Source: Spirodela intermedia
Taxonomy: Eukaryota > Streptophyta > Magnoliopsida > Alismatales > Araceae
DNA length: 64,000 bases
Direction of reading: 5' to 3'
Assembly (NCBI GenBank): GCA_902729315.2
Contig: LR746266.1
Location: 5,586,259-5,650,258 of the forward strand
Under the pieces are notes generated by a model. That model saw only the letters and a list, made by a program, of their open reading frames with translations, did no database searches and had not been told where the DNA came from. The position numbers and the translations under genes were made by a program. Of this stretch, positions 28,878-39,955 are shown piece by piece (the first letter of the stretch is position 1; every line of letters begins with the position of its first letter).

Positions 28878-31400
28878 GGATCTCTAAGCTGCTTGTTATC
28901 TTTATCTCTAAGGAGAAAAATAAATGACGACTGCACCATACTACATGGAGATGAAAATCAATGGTGTCTTTGCCTTTGTCAATGATTATTGAAGCATAGA
29001 ATCAATATTCTCATTGATGCCCCTTTATGAATGAGTGAAGCATATTTAGGTGACAGACTTCGTTTCTTGAACAAAATAAGATGTCATCCGCATCTTCACT
29101 TTCTGTGGGTTACGTTTGTGCATGTGTTTGGCGAGAGAGATAAATCCCTTTTCATCTTGTCTTCAGTATATATCGGCGACTCAGATCTACCATCGCGATC
29201 ATAGTCATTCAGACATTCCTCCTTGGTTTTGCACCCTCGTAAATATTCTTACATGTGCTGCAAGCTTTCGCTCGTATATCCTTCTGTTGTTATTTACGGT
29301 TTCTGCTTGCCTGATCATGTCTGAGGAATTTTCATTTTACTACACCCACTTGAGACTTCTCCAAGACAATTTAAGATGAACTGACTTTCTTTGCTACATT
29401 TTGTCATTTTGTTGAAATTTGGAGCGGCATGTGGGTGTGAGCTAGTTGGTAAGTTTTATTTATAACTCACCATCTATTAAATTGATAATAATTTCACCTA
29501 AGAAAATCGAGTTTTTAAGCAAACTGCAAACTCTGAATTGCATACGGCGGTGTAATTTATTTGCGTCAATCAGGCGTTAGAGTCATTGAGAATTCCGGTA
29601 CCTCGTCGTGAAATTACCTCCAACGTTTACATGCTCTGGAAGTATTTTAATCAGTCTACCCCTCTCATCCATATTTGATCTTATGTTGGTCAGGGCGGTA
29701 AACCTTACGCAAAACTGTTATAGAATAAACCATTTTGGATTCCATCTTTTTTCATGAACTGAGGCATAGAACTAGGTTCAAATTGATGTCATAGAAATCA
29801 GGGATCACTTCATTCGGAACAAACCTCGGTATAGTAATATTAGCTGAAAATTTGAAAATGACCGGGACAGGTAAAAAACGAACATATAAACGTATGATTC
29901 AAAACTGATTGCAATACATTGAGGATTTATTTTACGAAAGGATGTTGTTCGGACCTCTTGTAGTGGTGGATTTCCTCTAGCACGAGAGCAATCAGGGAGA
30001 ACTACATAATTGTCTAGAATTTTTGTGCCACATCTTATAAGCTGAGTTTCAGTGCATGAAAGCACGCACTTAGTCTCGATTTAGGATTTTATTTTTTTCT
30101 AATATAAAAGTGCAACATGATGATAGAAGCCAGAGTTGATAAGATAGGCCCGGATTTTCCATGTAACAAACAGGATTTGATTATCGAGTCAGATTTCACT
30201 CGTTTTGGTCCTGCAGTAATAAATTTGGTTAAGATGGGGATAGAATTGTATCCCAAAGTCTATCATATTTGGACATTACATTAGTCAACATTCCTTACGT
30301 GCTCAAGACAACTTTTCCTTCTAATAACAATAAAAATTATGTTTTAGTTACAACGTGATTCTTTTACTTCTCTTTTTCTCCTGATTAGGAACAAACTAGA
30401 GTCAAATTAGTGTAACTTGTACGTTTTTCTATTACATCTGTCGTACGTATTGAACCTATTCCCAAAAACATGTGTTAGAAGGCTGTTTATTTTAGCTAAG
30501 AAATGGAGTGGACCATGATCTTGTCTACGTATCGCGACTAATGACAAAAGTTGAATCGAAGGCGATAACAAAACTGCTAGCCGGAGAGGAGACCATAATT
30601 CCAAAAATAATTTGACCAATATGAAATATGAGATGGTAACTTCAGTTAATAAATAACGTCAATGTAGGAAAATTATAAACCAATGCTGATATGCGTCAGG
30701 TATGTGACCCGAACGACCTTACAAAGAGCATCTTTGGCTAGCTTTCGTCGATGAAACGAAGAGAAAACTCGTGACGGATACCACCTTACTTCAGGGCCGG
30801 CAATTTCACAGACCTATTTTCCAAAGGTCGCCAAATTTGTCGGAGCTCTCGAGTTATCGTCAAGAAGTCATGGTCGTTGAAAATCATCATCCCGGGTAAG
30901 TATATCCGGAAATGGGCCGTCCTACCGCGAGAAAAGGTTCATAAATGGACCTTCCATAGGCGAATTAGGTGTCATCTCTCCTTCCAGATGCATTCACAAG
31001 AAACCTGCACAAAATATGAAACAAATCGACACAACCTTGACTGAGTCATGGAAGATATCCCCTGCCTGACATACAAATAGATTCCAACAGTCTCATCCAT
31101 ATAAATTTTATTCATATCTATACCAAGCTAAAGGGTTCATAAAATCCAATTACCAGGACTCTCGTTTTCTAGAACTAGTAGGGGATGAGCGTCCACTTGT
31201 TGCACAGCGGAAGAAATGAAAACATGAGAGAAGAAGAGGAAGTATAGGAAAAAGAGGAGGAGACACCAAGGTTTACGTGGTTCGGAGAATGCTCTTACCT
31301 CCATGGACGAAAGGCCCACCTGTTCTTCCTTCTTGGCAGAGAAACTCTCTCGATCACACTTTAAAATGATTTATTCGGAGAGTTTCCTCTAGAAACGTGA
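28878..31400. other. Intergenic part of block C; no gene
   Basis: Shared with block A throughout, and with block B from about 30050. The open frame at 29116-29379 (+) is not conserved in A, and the one at 29805-30065 (-) is not conserved either. The segment 31263-31345 (ACACCAAGGTTTACGTGGTTC) resembles a motif that recurs in plant LTR retroelements, but no element could be delimited. Confidence 0.5.
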
Positions 31401-32640
31401 TATCGTGTGATAAGATCCCCAGATGACAATGACTGGCATTTGTGATCACGTCATGTCCCAATTCAATGTAACGGTCATCATAGAGGTACTATACCATCAA
31501 AGAGGAAGCACATTTTCGATTCACAGGCAGATGTGCCGGGAGAATCTTATTCACCTTTATCGGACGCACGACTTCACCACCTTTTTACCCGCATACTGAT
31601 GATCATTTACTCTAAGCATCGAGGAATCATGGTCCCGTGACCAGGAGTTGCAGCCAATTATCAATAATCTAAGTTGCTGAACATTGAAGTTGCCGGGTGC
31701 TAGAGATGGCGATACTTATGAGCTCGACACAAGCTCACCCCAACCTTACCATGCTACGCTAGACCGCCTGCGTGTGGTGCTCGCAAATCTTTCCTGTTGG
31801 CGCCCATCAGCTGCCGTTGTTGTGTGACACTTCACTGTTGTGAACTTGTCTTCCAATTCCCAGAAGAGGTTCCGATCGTAAGGCCCGCTGGAGTGCACTA
31901 CTCAAGTCGTTGATCCCTAGTTGGGGATTCTTCGTCACATACTTCCCTGCCACCCCCGGACAGCGATATGGACGGAGAGCTTGTCATGAGAAAAGTTCTC
32001 GTGCGGCGCCAACGTAGTTAGAAGAGCAAGAAGTATCTTCGTGAAGGGTTTGTACTGTAAAGAAATGGTTTATGGTACTGGAATTCTTTCCCAATGTCTA
32101 AAGATTCCAGTGTCAACAAGTAGACCACGGGGTGACAAATTCCAGCGAGACATGCACCCCTCGCTTGCCCCCGTCAGGAACGTCTGCATCTTTTATAGGA
32201 CCTAAAACGTCCGAGGGAAGAGTGGGAGATCGTTTTCTTAACCATCCTTAACTTCTTCATCTGTCATTCCAAGCTGGTGATGTTCTGCCGACGGGTAGGC
32301 GTCCATATGAACATATCTTGTCCATACCAACAGCGTACAGTCACGTAGGCCATCTAGAGCACAATCTCATTAATCTGGCTGTCGAGCCACATTGAGTTTA
32401 CAAAACCTGAGTCTTCTCGGCACACAGTGGAGGGAAACCTCGATCCACTGGTAATTGTCATGTGAAAACCATTTTCCATTTGGCAACCCTATCGAGAACC
32501 GCATTTCGTGGTCTGAGGAGGAATGTTGAGGGTAAAAATAGATCGGGTGGATGATTCAAACCATAAAGAAATTGAGGTATTCATCTAGAAGTCAATTGAC
32601 AAATTATGGATCACGTTTCAATGTTTAATCAGAATTTGAA
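31401..32640. other. Block C-only segment; contains PR-1 relic
   Basis: Block A goes from the equivalent of about 31400 (TTCTAGAAAC at about 3369) to the equivalent of 32640 within some 50 bases, so this is an insertion in C or a deletion in A. It is less AT-rich than its surroundings. Only the PR-1 relic was recognised in it. Confidence 0.5.
31731..31935 (-). pseudogene. PR-1 relic, heavily degraded
   Basis: On the - strand the remains of a CAP domain can be read in order. An NQR/DC-like stretch near 31930-31905 is followed by VHSSGPY then RNLFW (31898-31861), a shortened and scrambled middle, then a KICEHHTQAV-like stretch (about 31795-31770), a TAG where VVW has Trp, and VRLG followed by a stop where LGCA is expected (about 31752-31735). 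Signal peptide and C-terminal tail were not found. The multiple stops, frameshifts and a deletion between GENLFW and the HYTQ region mark an old pseudogene. Its CACACGCAGG core and orientation resemble the - strand PR-1 copies. Confidence 0.8.
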
Positions 32641-33055
32641 GCGATGTGCTTTTAATTTATAAATGCTATATGATATGTGTTGTCACACACATCATAATTC
32701 TATACCAAATAAAAAATTAGTGCAACAGTGATAAAAGGAACTGAAATGTGATACATCACCAAAGATTATTTCAATATGTTTGAATACTATATCAGGAGAG
32801 TTTGTCACTCAACTATGAATCAGATGAAGTGTAGTGATTTGTGATTTTGTAATCCACTAATACTACAGACTGACATAATCTATCAACTTACATTATTATT
32901 CTTTTCTCATCAGAAGGCAGCAATCCCTTTATTTTGATGATACGTCATCACTTTAAATTTTTCTCCAAGAAGTTTTCCTCGTCCTCATCTTATTGCTAGT
33001 TTCTAATGGCATAGCCTTTGTGACATCTCATAAATGACAAAGCAGTCATTGTATT

Positions 33056-33594
33056 TGTAAGGGTGACTAGGTTATCCTTCATTCAGCAAGGCCCATGTGA
33101 GCCACATCCCTTCTTATTAGGCTTTTCACTTATGACTATTTTTTGTCCAGAAAATAGTCCAGCCCTTTTTCTGTCACTTGTATTTAAAGAGAGCTCGAGG
33201 AGAGAGAAAAGAAAGAGGAAATAGACAAATATAGGACATGAGAAACCCAATCCTCTCTAGCATCTACAACAAGAGATACAACATCATCTCCTTCCTTCTA
33301 TCCTCTCTCTCCTTTACTGGTGGCTGGTATTACTACTTCATTAACTCTGTCTCTATTATATTTTATTCTTCAGACCTTGTCATTACTCTCTTATTCATTG
33401 GTTTACTGGTTGTGAGGTGTGTTTATCCTCTTTAGACCACAATAATCAAAGTCTTGCTTTATTACAGCTCATTTTACATTTTCATTATCATTTATATATT
33501 ACAAGATTTGTTGTACTTGTACTATCTAGTTTTCGCTGCGCTAATAAGTTAACCTAAGCCCATTAAGATCACGTTCTAAGTACTATTCCTAACA
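33056..33594 (+). repeat. 5' LTR of the copia element
   Basis: It begins TGTAAGGGTGACTAGG and ends CTATTCCTAACA. A TATTTAAAG promoter-like motif is at about 33181. It is similar to the 3' LTR with scattered substitutions and small indels. The primer binding site follows at 33597-33614, a degenerate version of the initiator-Met tRNA complement (TTAGTATTAGAG instead of TTGGTATCAGAG). Confidence 0.95.
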
Positions 33595-33659
33595 AATTAG
33601 TATTAGAGAATATGATAGATCAAGATGAGAGCCCTCTTGACCCACCAAGGGCTACATAA

Positions 33660-34253
33660 AGCATTCTTAAGAAAAGAGAAAATGTCAAACACTATGTCTA
33701 TAGAAGTAAAACTAGAATTAGATGAAAAACTCTTGTTGTGATTCAACTTAGTTTGTCTAATGAGGTTCTATATGAGGTCATTCATGAATCTACAATAACT
33801 GTACTATGGTTGAAGTTGGAGTCACTATATATGACTAGATTGTTCACCAACAAACTATTTCTGAAGCAATATTTATTCATGCTCAAAATGGCAAAAGGTA
33901 CATCAATCAAAGCTCACCTTGATGAGTTCAATTATATTTTATTAGATTTAAAAAATATTGATGAAAGAGTAAAAGAAGAAGACTAAGTCATGTTTTTACT
34001 ATGTTCCTTACCATCATCATATAGACACTTTCAAGAAACTTTCTTATATGGTAGAAATACTATATCTATTGAAGATGTTAAATCTTTGTTGTTTTTGAAA
34101 GAGTTGATTGACAAAAATATAATTGTTATTTCAGAAGGACAGCAACTTGAAGGTCTTATTACAAGAGGTAGACTTAAGAAGAAAAGTCAAGGAGGAAATA
34201 GAGGTGAGTCAAGATTCAAATCAACATCTAAAAATAAGTTTTGTAATTATTGA
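33660..34253 (+). pseudogene. copia gag remnant
   Basis: Two successive open stretches (33738-33986 and 33990-34253) separated by a stop encode a copia-type gag (UBN2-like) region with KMAKGTSIKAHLDEFN and a later basic Lys/Arg-rich stretch. The CCHC zinc knuckle is destroyed: FCNY is followed directly by stops, and VDCY appears in another frame at about 34257. Structural protein of the element's particle; not functional. Confidence 0.85.
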
Positions 34254-35660
34254 TGAAGGTTGATTGTTATCAACTCAAGAGAAGGCAGCAAAAAGACTCG
34301 AAAGAGTCTAATCGTGCTAAAAGTTTAGCACAAGCTAGTGTTGCCAAAAATGAGACTCATGATTTTGTTCTTTCTATTCATACCATCAGATCTAAAGATG
34401 ATTGGATCTTAGATACAGGCTGTTCATACCATATGACTCCTCATAGAAAGTATTTTTCCACTTATGAGCAGATCAATGGTGGACATGTCTTAATGGGAAA
34501 TGATGCCTTATGTAAGACTGTTGGTATTAGCACAGTTTGTATCAAAATGTTTGATGATATCACAACAACATTATCTAATGTCGAGCATGTTCTTGATTTG
34601 AAGAAAAATCACATTTCTTTAGGCACTCTTGAAGCTAATGGTTGCAAATATTCATATAAAAATTGAGTCATAAAAGTCATCAAAAGAGCTCTTGTTGTGA
34701 TGAAAAGACAAAGATGTGGTACCCTCTACATCCTATTAGGGACCACTATTGTTGTAGCATCTATCTCAATGATAGAAGAAGATGTCACCAAATTGTGGCA
34801 TATAAAGTTGGGACATATATGTAAGAAAGGAATTAATCTATTAAGCAAGAGAGGCTTACTTTGTGGGAAAAGTACCAGTAAAGTTGAATTTTGTGAGCAT
34901 TGTATTTTAGGTAAGCATAAAAGTGTTAGCTTCCAAATGACAACTCACAAGACCAAAAGTACTATTGATTATATCCACTTAGATCTTTGGGGTCTTTCTC
35001 GCATCCCTTCAAAAGGTGCTGCTCATTATTTTCTATCATTTATTGATATTTTTTCTTGAAAAGTTAGGTATTCATACTTAAGCATAAATCTGAAGTTTTT
35101 TTGTATTTTAAGCAATGAAAGGTTTTTCTCCAAAGACAAATTGGGAAGAAAATCGAAAGACTAAGGACTAACAATGATTTAGAGTTCTACTTCACCAAAT
35201 TTAATAATTTTCACAAGAATGAAGGTATTGTTAGGCATAGGACAATTCATTATACTCCACAACGAAATGGAGTTGCAGAAAGAATGAATAGAACTCTACT
35301 AGGACAAGCCTATTGTATGCTATTATTTGCAGGTCTTGGTCAAAACTTGTAGGTAGAAGTAGTGTCTACAACTTGTCATATTGTGAATAAATCTCCAGCC
35401 TCTGCTACTAACTTCAAAACTCTTGAAAAAGTCTGGTTAAGTAACCTTCCTGATTATTCAAATTTAAAAATCTTTGGTTATCCAGCATATGTCCATGTAA
35501 ATGATGGCAAGTTGGAGCCTAGAGCTAAAAAGTGTATCTTCTTTGGTTATGCCTCCGGAGTCAAAGGATACAAGTTATGACTTCTTAATCCTAAATCTCT
35601 TAAGCTTTTAATTGAGAGAAATGTTATTTTTGATGAAGCTACAATTCTACATCCTAAAGA
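34250..35660 (+). pseudogene. copia protease and integrase remnants
   Basis: The aspartic protease motif DTGCSYHMTP is readable at 34412-34441. The integrase N-terminal HHCC zinc region follows (WHIKLGH..FCEHCILGK, 34795-34915), then the start of the catalytic core (HLDLWG near 34977), TPQRNGVAERMNRTL (35255-35300), and the conserved downstream segment with KIFGYPAYVH and KKCIFFGYASGVKGYKL (35465-35577). Stops at about 35057, 35350 and 35578 and frameshifts break the reading frame. Not functional. Confidence 0.9.
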
Positions 35661-35979
35661 AAGGATGTCTACCCCTAAAATTACATATTCAAATGGTAGT
35701 ACTCCAAGTCAAGTGAAGTTAGATACATCTAATTCACATATGTATTCTTAATAAAAGTATATTTCAATACTTAACATGCATCTTGTGGAGATATCTCCAC
35801 AAAACTAGAATTACTCTCTTGCCCATGATCGGTCAAGGAGAGATACTAAGCCACCATTGAGATATAGATATGCTAATATGGTCGCTTATGCATTGACCAT
35901 TACTAGAGAAACTTTGGATCCAAATGAGCATTCTTAAATTTTTAGATGCTATATCTCATGAGGATGCAGACAAGTGACT

Positions 35980-37500
35980 AGTTGCTATGGAGAAGGAAAT
36001 TGAATCTCTCTATAAAAATTAGACTTAAGAGTTGGTGGAGGCTCTTAAAGGACAGAAAGTCATTGGCTGCAAGTGGGTTTTCAAGAAGAAAGGAGGCACT
36101 CTAAACTCTAATAATGTTAGATACAAAGTACAATTAGTTGCAAAAGGTTACAATCAGGTCAAAGGTATTAATTATAATGATATATTTTCTCCTATTATTA
36201 AACACAACTTTATGTGTTCTATTATCTATTGTTGCATCATATAATTTAAAATTAGAATAGATGGATGTTAAAACAACCTTTTGTCATGGCAATTTTGAAG
36301 AACAAATTTATATGCAGCAACCAAAAGGCTTTCTTGTTGAAGAAAAAGAGAAACATGTTTATTTATTGAAGAAATCTCTATATGGCCTCAAACAATCTCT
36401 CGGATAGTGGTATACAAAATTTGATACATTAATGACATTATTAACATGAATTCTCTCACAGTAAATTTGGCAATTGTATTTAAATAATTCAATGATATGT
36501 TGTCAAATAATTCTTTTCTTTATATGTTACTTTATGTCAATAATATGTTGATCCCAACAAAAGATATATTTAAATTAGTAAATTAAAACTTTACTCAACA
36601 GTGAGTTTGAGATGAAAGATTTAAGAGCAACCAAGAAAATTCTTAGAATGGAGATCCATAGAAGTCGGAGTGAAGTGAAGGTAAGCTATACTTATCACAA
36701 GCTAAATATATTGAGAAAGTACTTAAGTATTTTAATATGTGGGATGCTAAGCCTATTCATACTCTATTTGCTGATCATTTCAAGCTTTCAAATTTCTTAT
36801 CACCATAGTCCCCAACATATAAAAATTTTATGTCACATGTTCCATACTCTAGTACTATATGTAGCATGATGTATGCTATGATATACACTCATCATGATAT
36901 ATCACATGCAATCAATGTAGTTAGCCATTATATGGCTAATCTGTAAAACATATTGGCATGATGTTAAGTGAATTTTCAAGTACTTAAGGGGTACTATTGG
37001 TACATGTTTATAGTTTGGAAGAACAAGTGAGACATTGACTGAATTTGTGGATTCAGATTTCGTAGGAGATCTTGATAAACGGAGATCACTAACTAGTTAT
37101 ATATTTTCAATTAGAAGATGTGTTGCTAATTAGAAAGTTTCCCTACAACCTACTATTGCTCTATCCACAACAGATGAAAAATTTATAGCACTTACAAAGG
37201 CATTAAAGGAAGCTATATAGTTAAGAGATTTATTATCGAAATTATGTTCATGTCAAACACTATATATTGTCCATTGTGATAGCCAAAGTGCTATTCATTT
37301 GACTAAATATCAAATGTATCACGAAAGGACAAAGCATATTGACATCAAGTATCATTTTATCTGTGATATAATTTCTTCATGTAAAATTAGTGTGTAGAAG
37401 ATTGGTACTGAAGACAATCTAACGGATATGTTAACAAAACCTCTTTTTATTTCAAAGTTCCAACATTGTTTGAACCTAATTGGAGTTCACAACACTTAGA
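35980..37500 (+). pseudogene. copia reverse transcriptase and RNase H remnants
   Basis: The reverse transcriptase begins with GCKWVFKKK and VRYKVQLVAKGYNQ (36068-36160). The catalytic YVDDM motif has become YVNNM (36533-36547), losing both aspartates. RNase H is traceable as EFVDSDFVGDLDKRRS (about 37040-37090), HCDSQSAIHL (37273-37302), HERTKHIDIKYHFI (about 37321-37362) and DMLTKPL (about 37425-37445). There are many stops and frameshifts. The stretch 36600-36990 between the two domains is especially degraded. Confidence 0.9.
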
Positions 37501-37637
37501 TCTAACCTCTCTTCTTCGTTTTATCTTTGAGAGAATATATGTAACTATATTATCTTCTATTACAATCATGAGGAGCTAACAGAGTTTTCACTATGAAGCT
37601 TTAAAGATCATCGTGATGTCCAAGTCAAGGTGGAGAT

Positions 37638-38182
37638 TGTATAGGTGACTTGGTCATCCTTCATTCAGCAAGGCCCATGTGGGCCACATCCCTTCTTACT
37701 AGGTTTTTCTGTCACTTGTATTTAAAGGTGGAGAACAAAAAATAGTCCAGCCCCTTTTCTATCACCCATATTTAAAGGGAACTCGGGGAGAGAGAAAAGA
37801 AAGAATAAATAGATAAATCTAGGGCACAAGAAACTCAATTCTCTCTAGAAGTTGCAACAAGAGTTACAACATCATCTTCTCTGTCAGTCCTCTCTCTCCT
37901 CCACTAGTGACTAGTATTACTACTTCATTAATTCTGTCTCTATTGTATTTTATTCTTTAGACCTTGTCATTACTCTTTTATCTGTTGGTTTATTGGTCGT
38001 GAGGTGTGTTTATCCTCTTTAGACCACAGTAATCAATGTCTTGCTTTATTACAGCCCATTCTATATTTTTATTATCATTTATATATTAGAAGACTTACTT
38101 TACTTGCACTCTCTAATTTTTGTTGTGCTTACAGACTAGTCTAGGCCCATTAAGATTCAGTTCTAAGTACTATATCCTAACA
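37638..38182 (+). repeat. 3' LTR of the copia element
   Basis: It begins TGTATAGGTGACTTGG just after the purine-rich tract AAGGTGGAGAT (37627-37637) and ends CTATATCCTAACA. Near 37705-37790 it differs from the 5' LTR by a local rearrangement that leaves two TATTTAAAG motifs. GTATT follows. Confidence 0.95.
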
Positions 38183-38187
38183 GTATT

Positions 38188-38975
38188 CAAGTGTTTTCCG
38201 AAGTTGCTATTAGTGCATGTTCCTCTTTCAATTCTATTGATCTTAACATCTGAAGAAATGAAGAAACATCATACCTTTAATGCAAACATTGCAAGACAGT
38301 AACAACAGAATGTGGCAGCAGAAACGTTAACACATCTAAAATATTGGCAAAACAAATGGATCACACAACAAAGTTCCACCTTAATATAAATGTATTTCAA
38401 CTTAAAGGTGAATGCTATTTGTAGACAGATAAAAAATGCCAACGAAAGTGAGGTTCGTAACACATGAAAATGCTACATAAGCGGAAATGGAAAAAATATA
38501 TATACATCTGAATAAAGGTAATCAGCGTAATCGGTTAGGACAAGCTTGTAACTAAAACTGAGTTCGCTGACACGCACAGGACACATGAATGATCGAGTTA
38601 TCATTGCATCTCGTCAAACATATGTACAAACTGATAGAAACCCGTAAAAATCGAAGCTGCAGATCTCATCTTCTTTCAGATAATAAAATAGGTTAGTCAC
38701 GTATATGTCTTCGTTCATTCATGAAAAATAGATAATAAGGAAGACCTCTTTCATATCCAAAGAACATGAGACCGTGGTCGTTTATTTAAGCCGTCTTGGA
38801 ATACCATGTGCAGGGAGATAAGAAACAGACTCCAGACACGTGGTTAACTCGTTGACAATGGACGTTTCCCTGTGGGTCCCATAGTTGGAATATCATGTGG
38901 CTGGTGTCAACGGCGTCATTTCACAGCATTGAGGTGTTCATCAAGAGAGTTTGGGGCATAGAAGCATCCCGCTGT
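38188..38975. other. Right part of block C; no gene
   Basis: It aligns with block A 4470-5270, including TTTCACAGCATTGAGGTGTT at about 38917 and GGCATAGAAGCATCCCG at about 38955. No coding capacity is visible. Confidence 0.6.
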
Positions 38976-39059
38976 AGTGAGCAACGAGGAATTAGGAATC
39001 TACGACCACGTCGACAGTGAACTGGCCCAGGCCCATTTAGGAGCGATTTCCTTTATTAT

Positions 39060-39955
39060 TAGTTTCTTTGTGTGTTATTCCCTTATATTGATTTCTGAAC
39101 GCTTATAAATACCCTAGTAGTCCTAGAACGAGGTAGAGAATAATTTGAGGTATTACCTGTTTTGTTCCGTGAGGGTCAACAATCTTAGCTCCGTGAAGAA
39201 GAAAGTGAGGGCCAATATCCGTCCACCACCACCTTCCACCATTCGCCGCTGCCTTCCTCCATCCGCTATCTTCCTCTATAAGCCTATTTCCGCCGCCGCC
39301 CATCTTCAAGCCGCTTTCTAACATTACTCCACCTTCTTCCCTTCGTCGTCCATCGCCAGCCAGCCCTCCGCCGCTGTTGCCGCCCTTCACCGCTGTACAT
39401 CATCTTCCACCGTCTCAACCCACTGCCCTTTTGTCTTCGTCCGTTGCCAATGAGCACCACCCATCTGTCACCTTTCCTCCCTTCCTCCGCCATCGTTGGC
39501 TACCGCTGCCACCATCTACCGCCGCCACTGCCGCTGCCACTGCTGCCATACCTTCCACCGCCCCCCTACCCTCCCGTTTCGCCCATCCGCCCCTTTCGCC
39601 GCTTCTCGCGCCGCCCGTTTCGGGTGCTCCAATTTTCGTCCCACCGACTTGGGTTAAACCCCTATCGGTTCCGATTCCGGACACCGACAAATTTGAACAG
39701 CCCACTTCCGCCCGGCCCAAACCGGCTCGACCACCTAGTCCCAGCCAAGCCACTGCTTCGGTCCGAACCATCTTAGACCACTTGATTCGCACCCAATCAC
39801 ATTGGTCCGAACCATTCTGCGTCACCTGGTTCATGCCAATCCGCCTCGCCTGGTCTAGCCTATCCACCCAACAACCAGGTCAGCACAGTCAACAGTCAAT
39901 GACACTATCAATTGTCAACTTCTCAATCAATGGTCAGTTACTCAATTAGCTGTCA
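39060..39955 (+). mobile_element. GC-rich block, probable retroelement fragment
   Basis: TATAAATACCC at about 39105, followed by CCTAGAACGAGG, TCCGTGAGGGTCAA (39160-39175) and a long C-rich Ser/Pro/Ala-coding stretch to about 39950. The order of motifs mirrors the - strand block at 9430-10016. The 190-codon open frame at 39377-39949 is low-complexity and has no domain. It is probably an LTR end plus internal start of a retroelement, but I cannot see its other end. Confidence 0.4.

Larger units (their letters stand above)
33056..38182 (+). mobile_element. Ty1/copia LTR retrotransposon, decayed, with target duplication
   Basis: This is a complete 5127-bp element. Two LTRs (539 and 545 bp), beginning TGT and ending CCTAACA, flank a degenerate internal region. 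A 5-bp target duplication GTATT sits at 33051-33055 and 38183-38187. The empty site can be seen in block A at about 4465-4475, where the two flanks are continuous. The internal order is gag, protease, integrase, reverse transcriptase, RNase H, which defines the copia superfamily. All open frames are broken, so it is not autonomous. Confidence 0.95.

Noticed and set aside
39377-39949. 190-codon Ser/Pro/Ala-rich + strand frame
   Set aside because: Low-complexity translation of a C-rich block, with equally long frames on other strands; more likely retroelement leader than gene.
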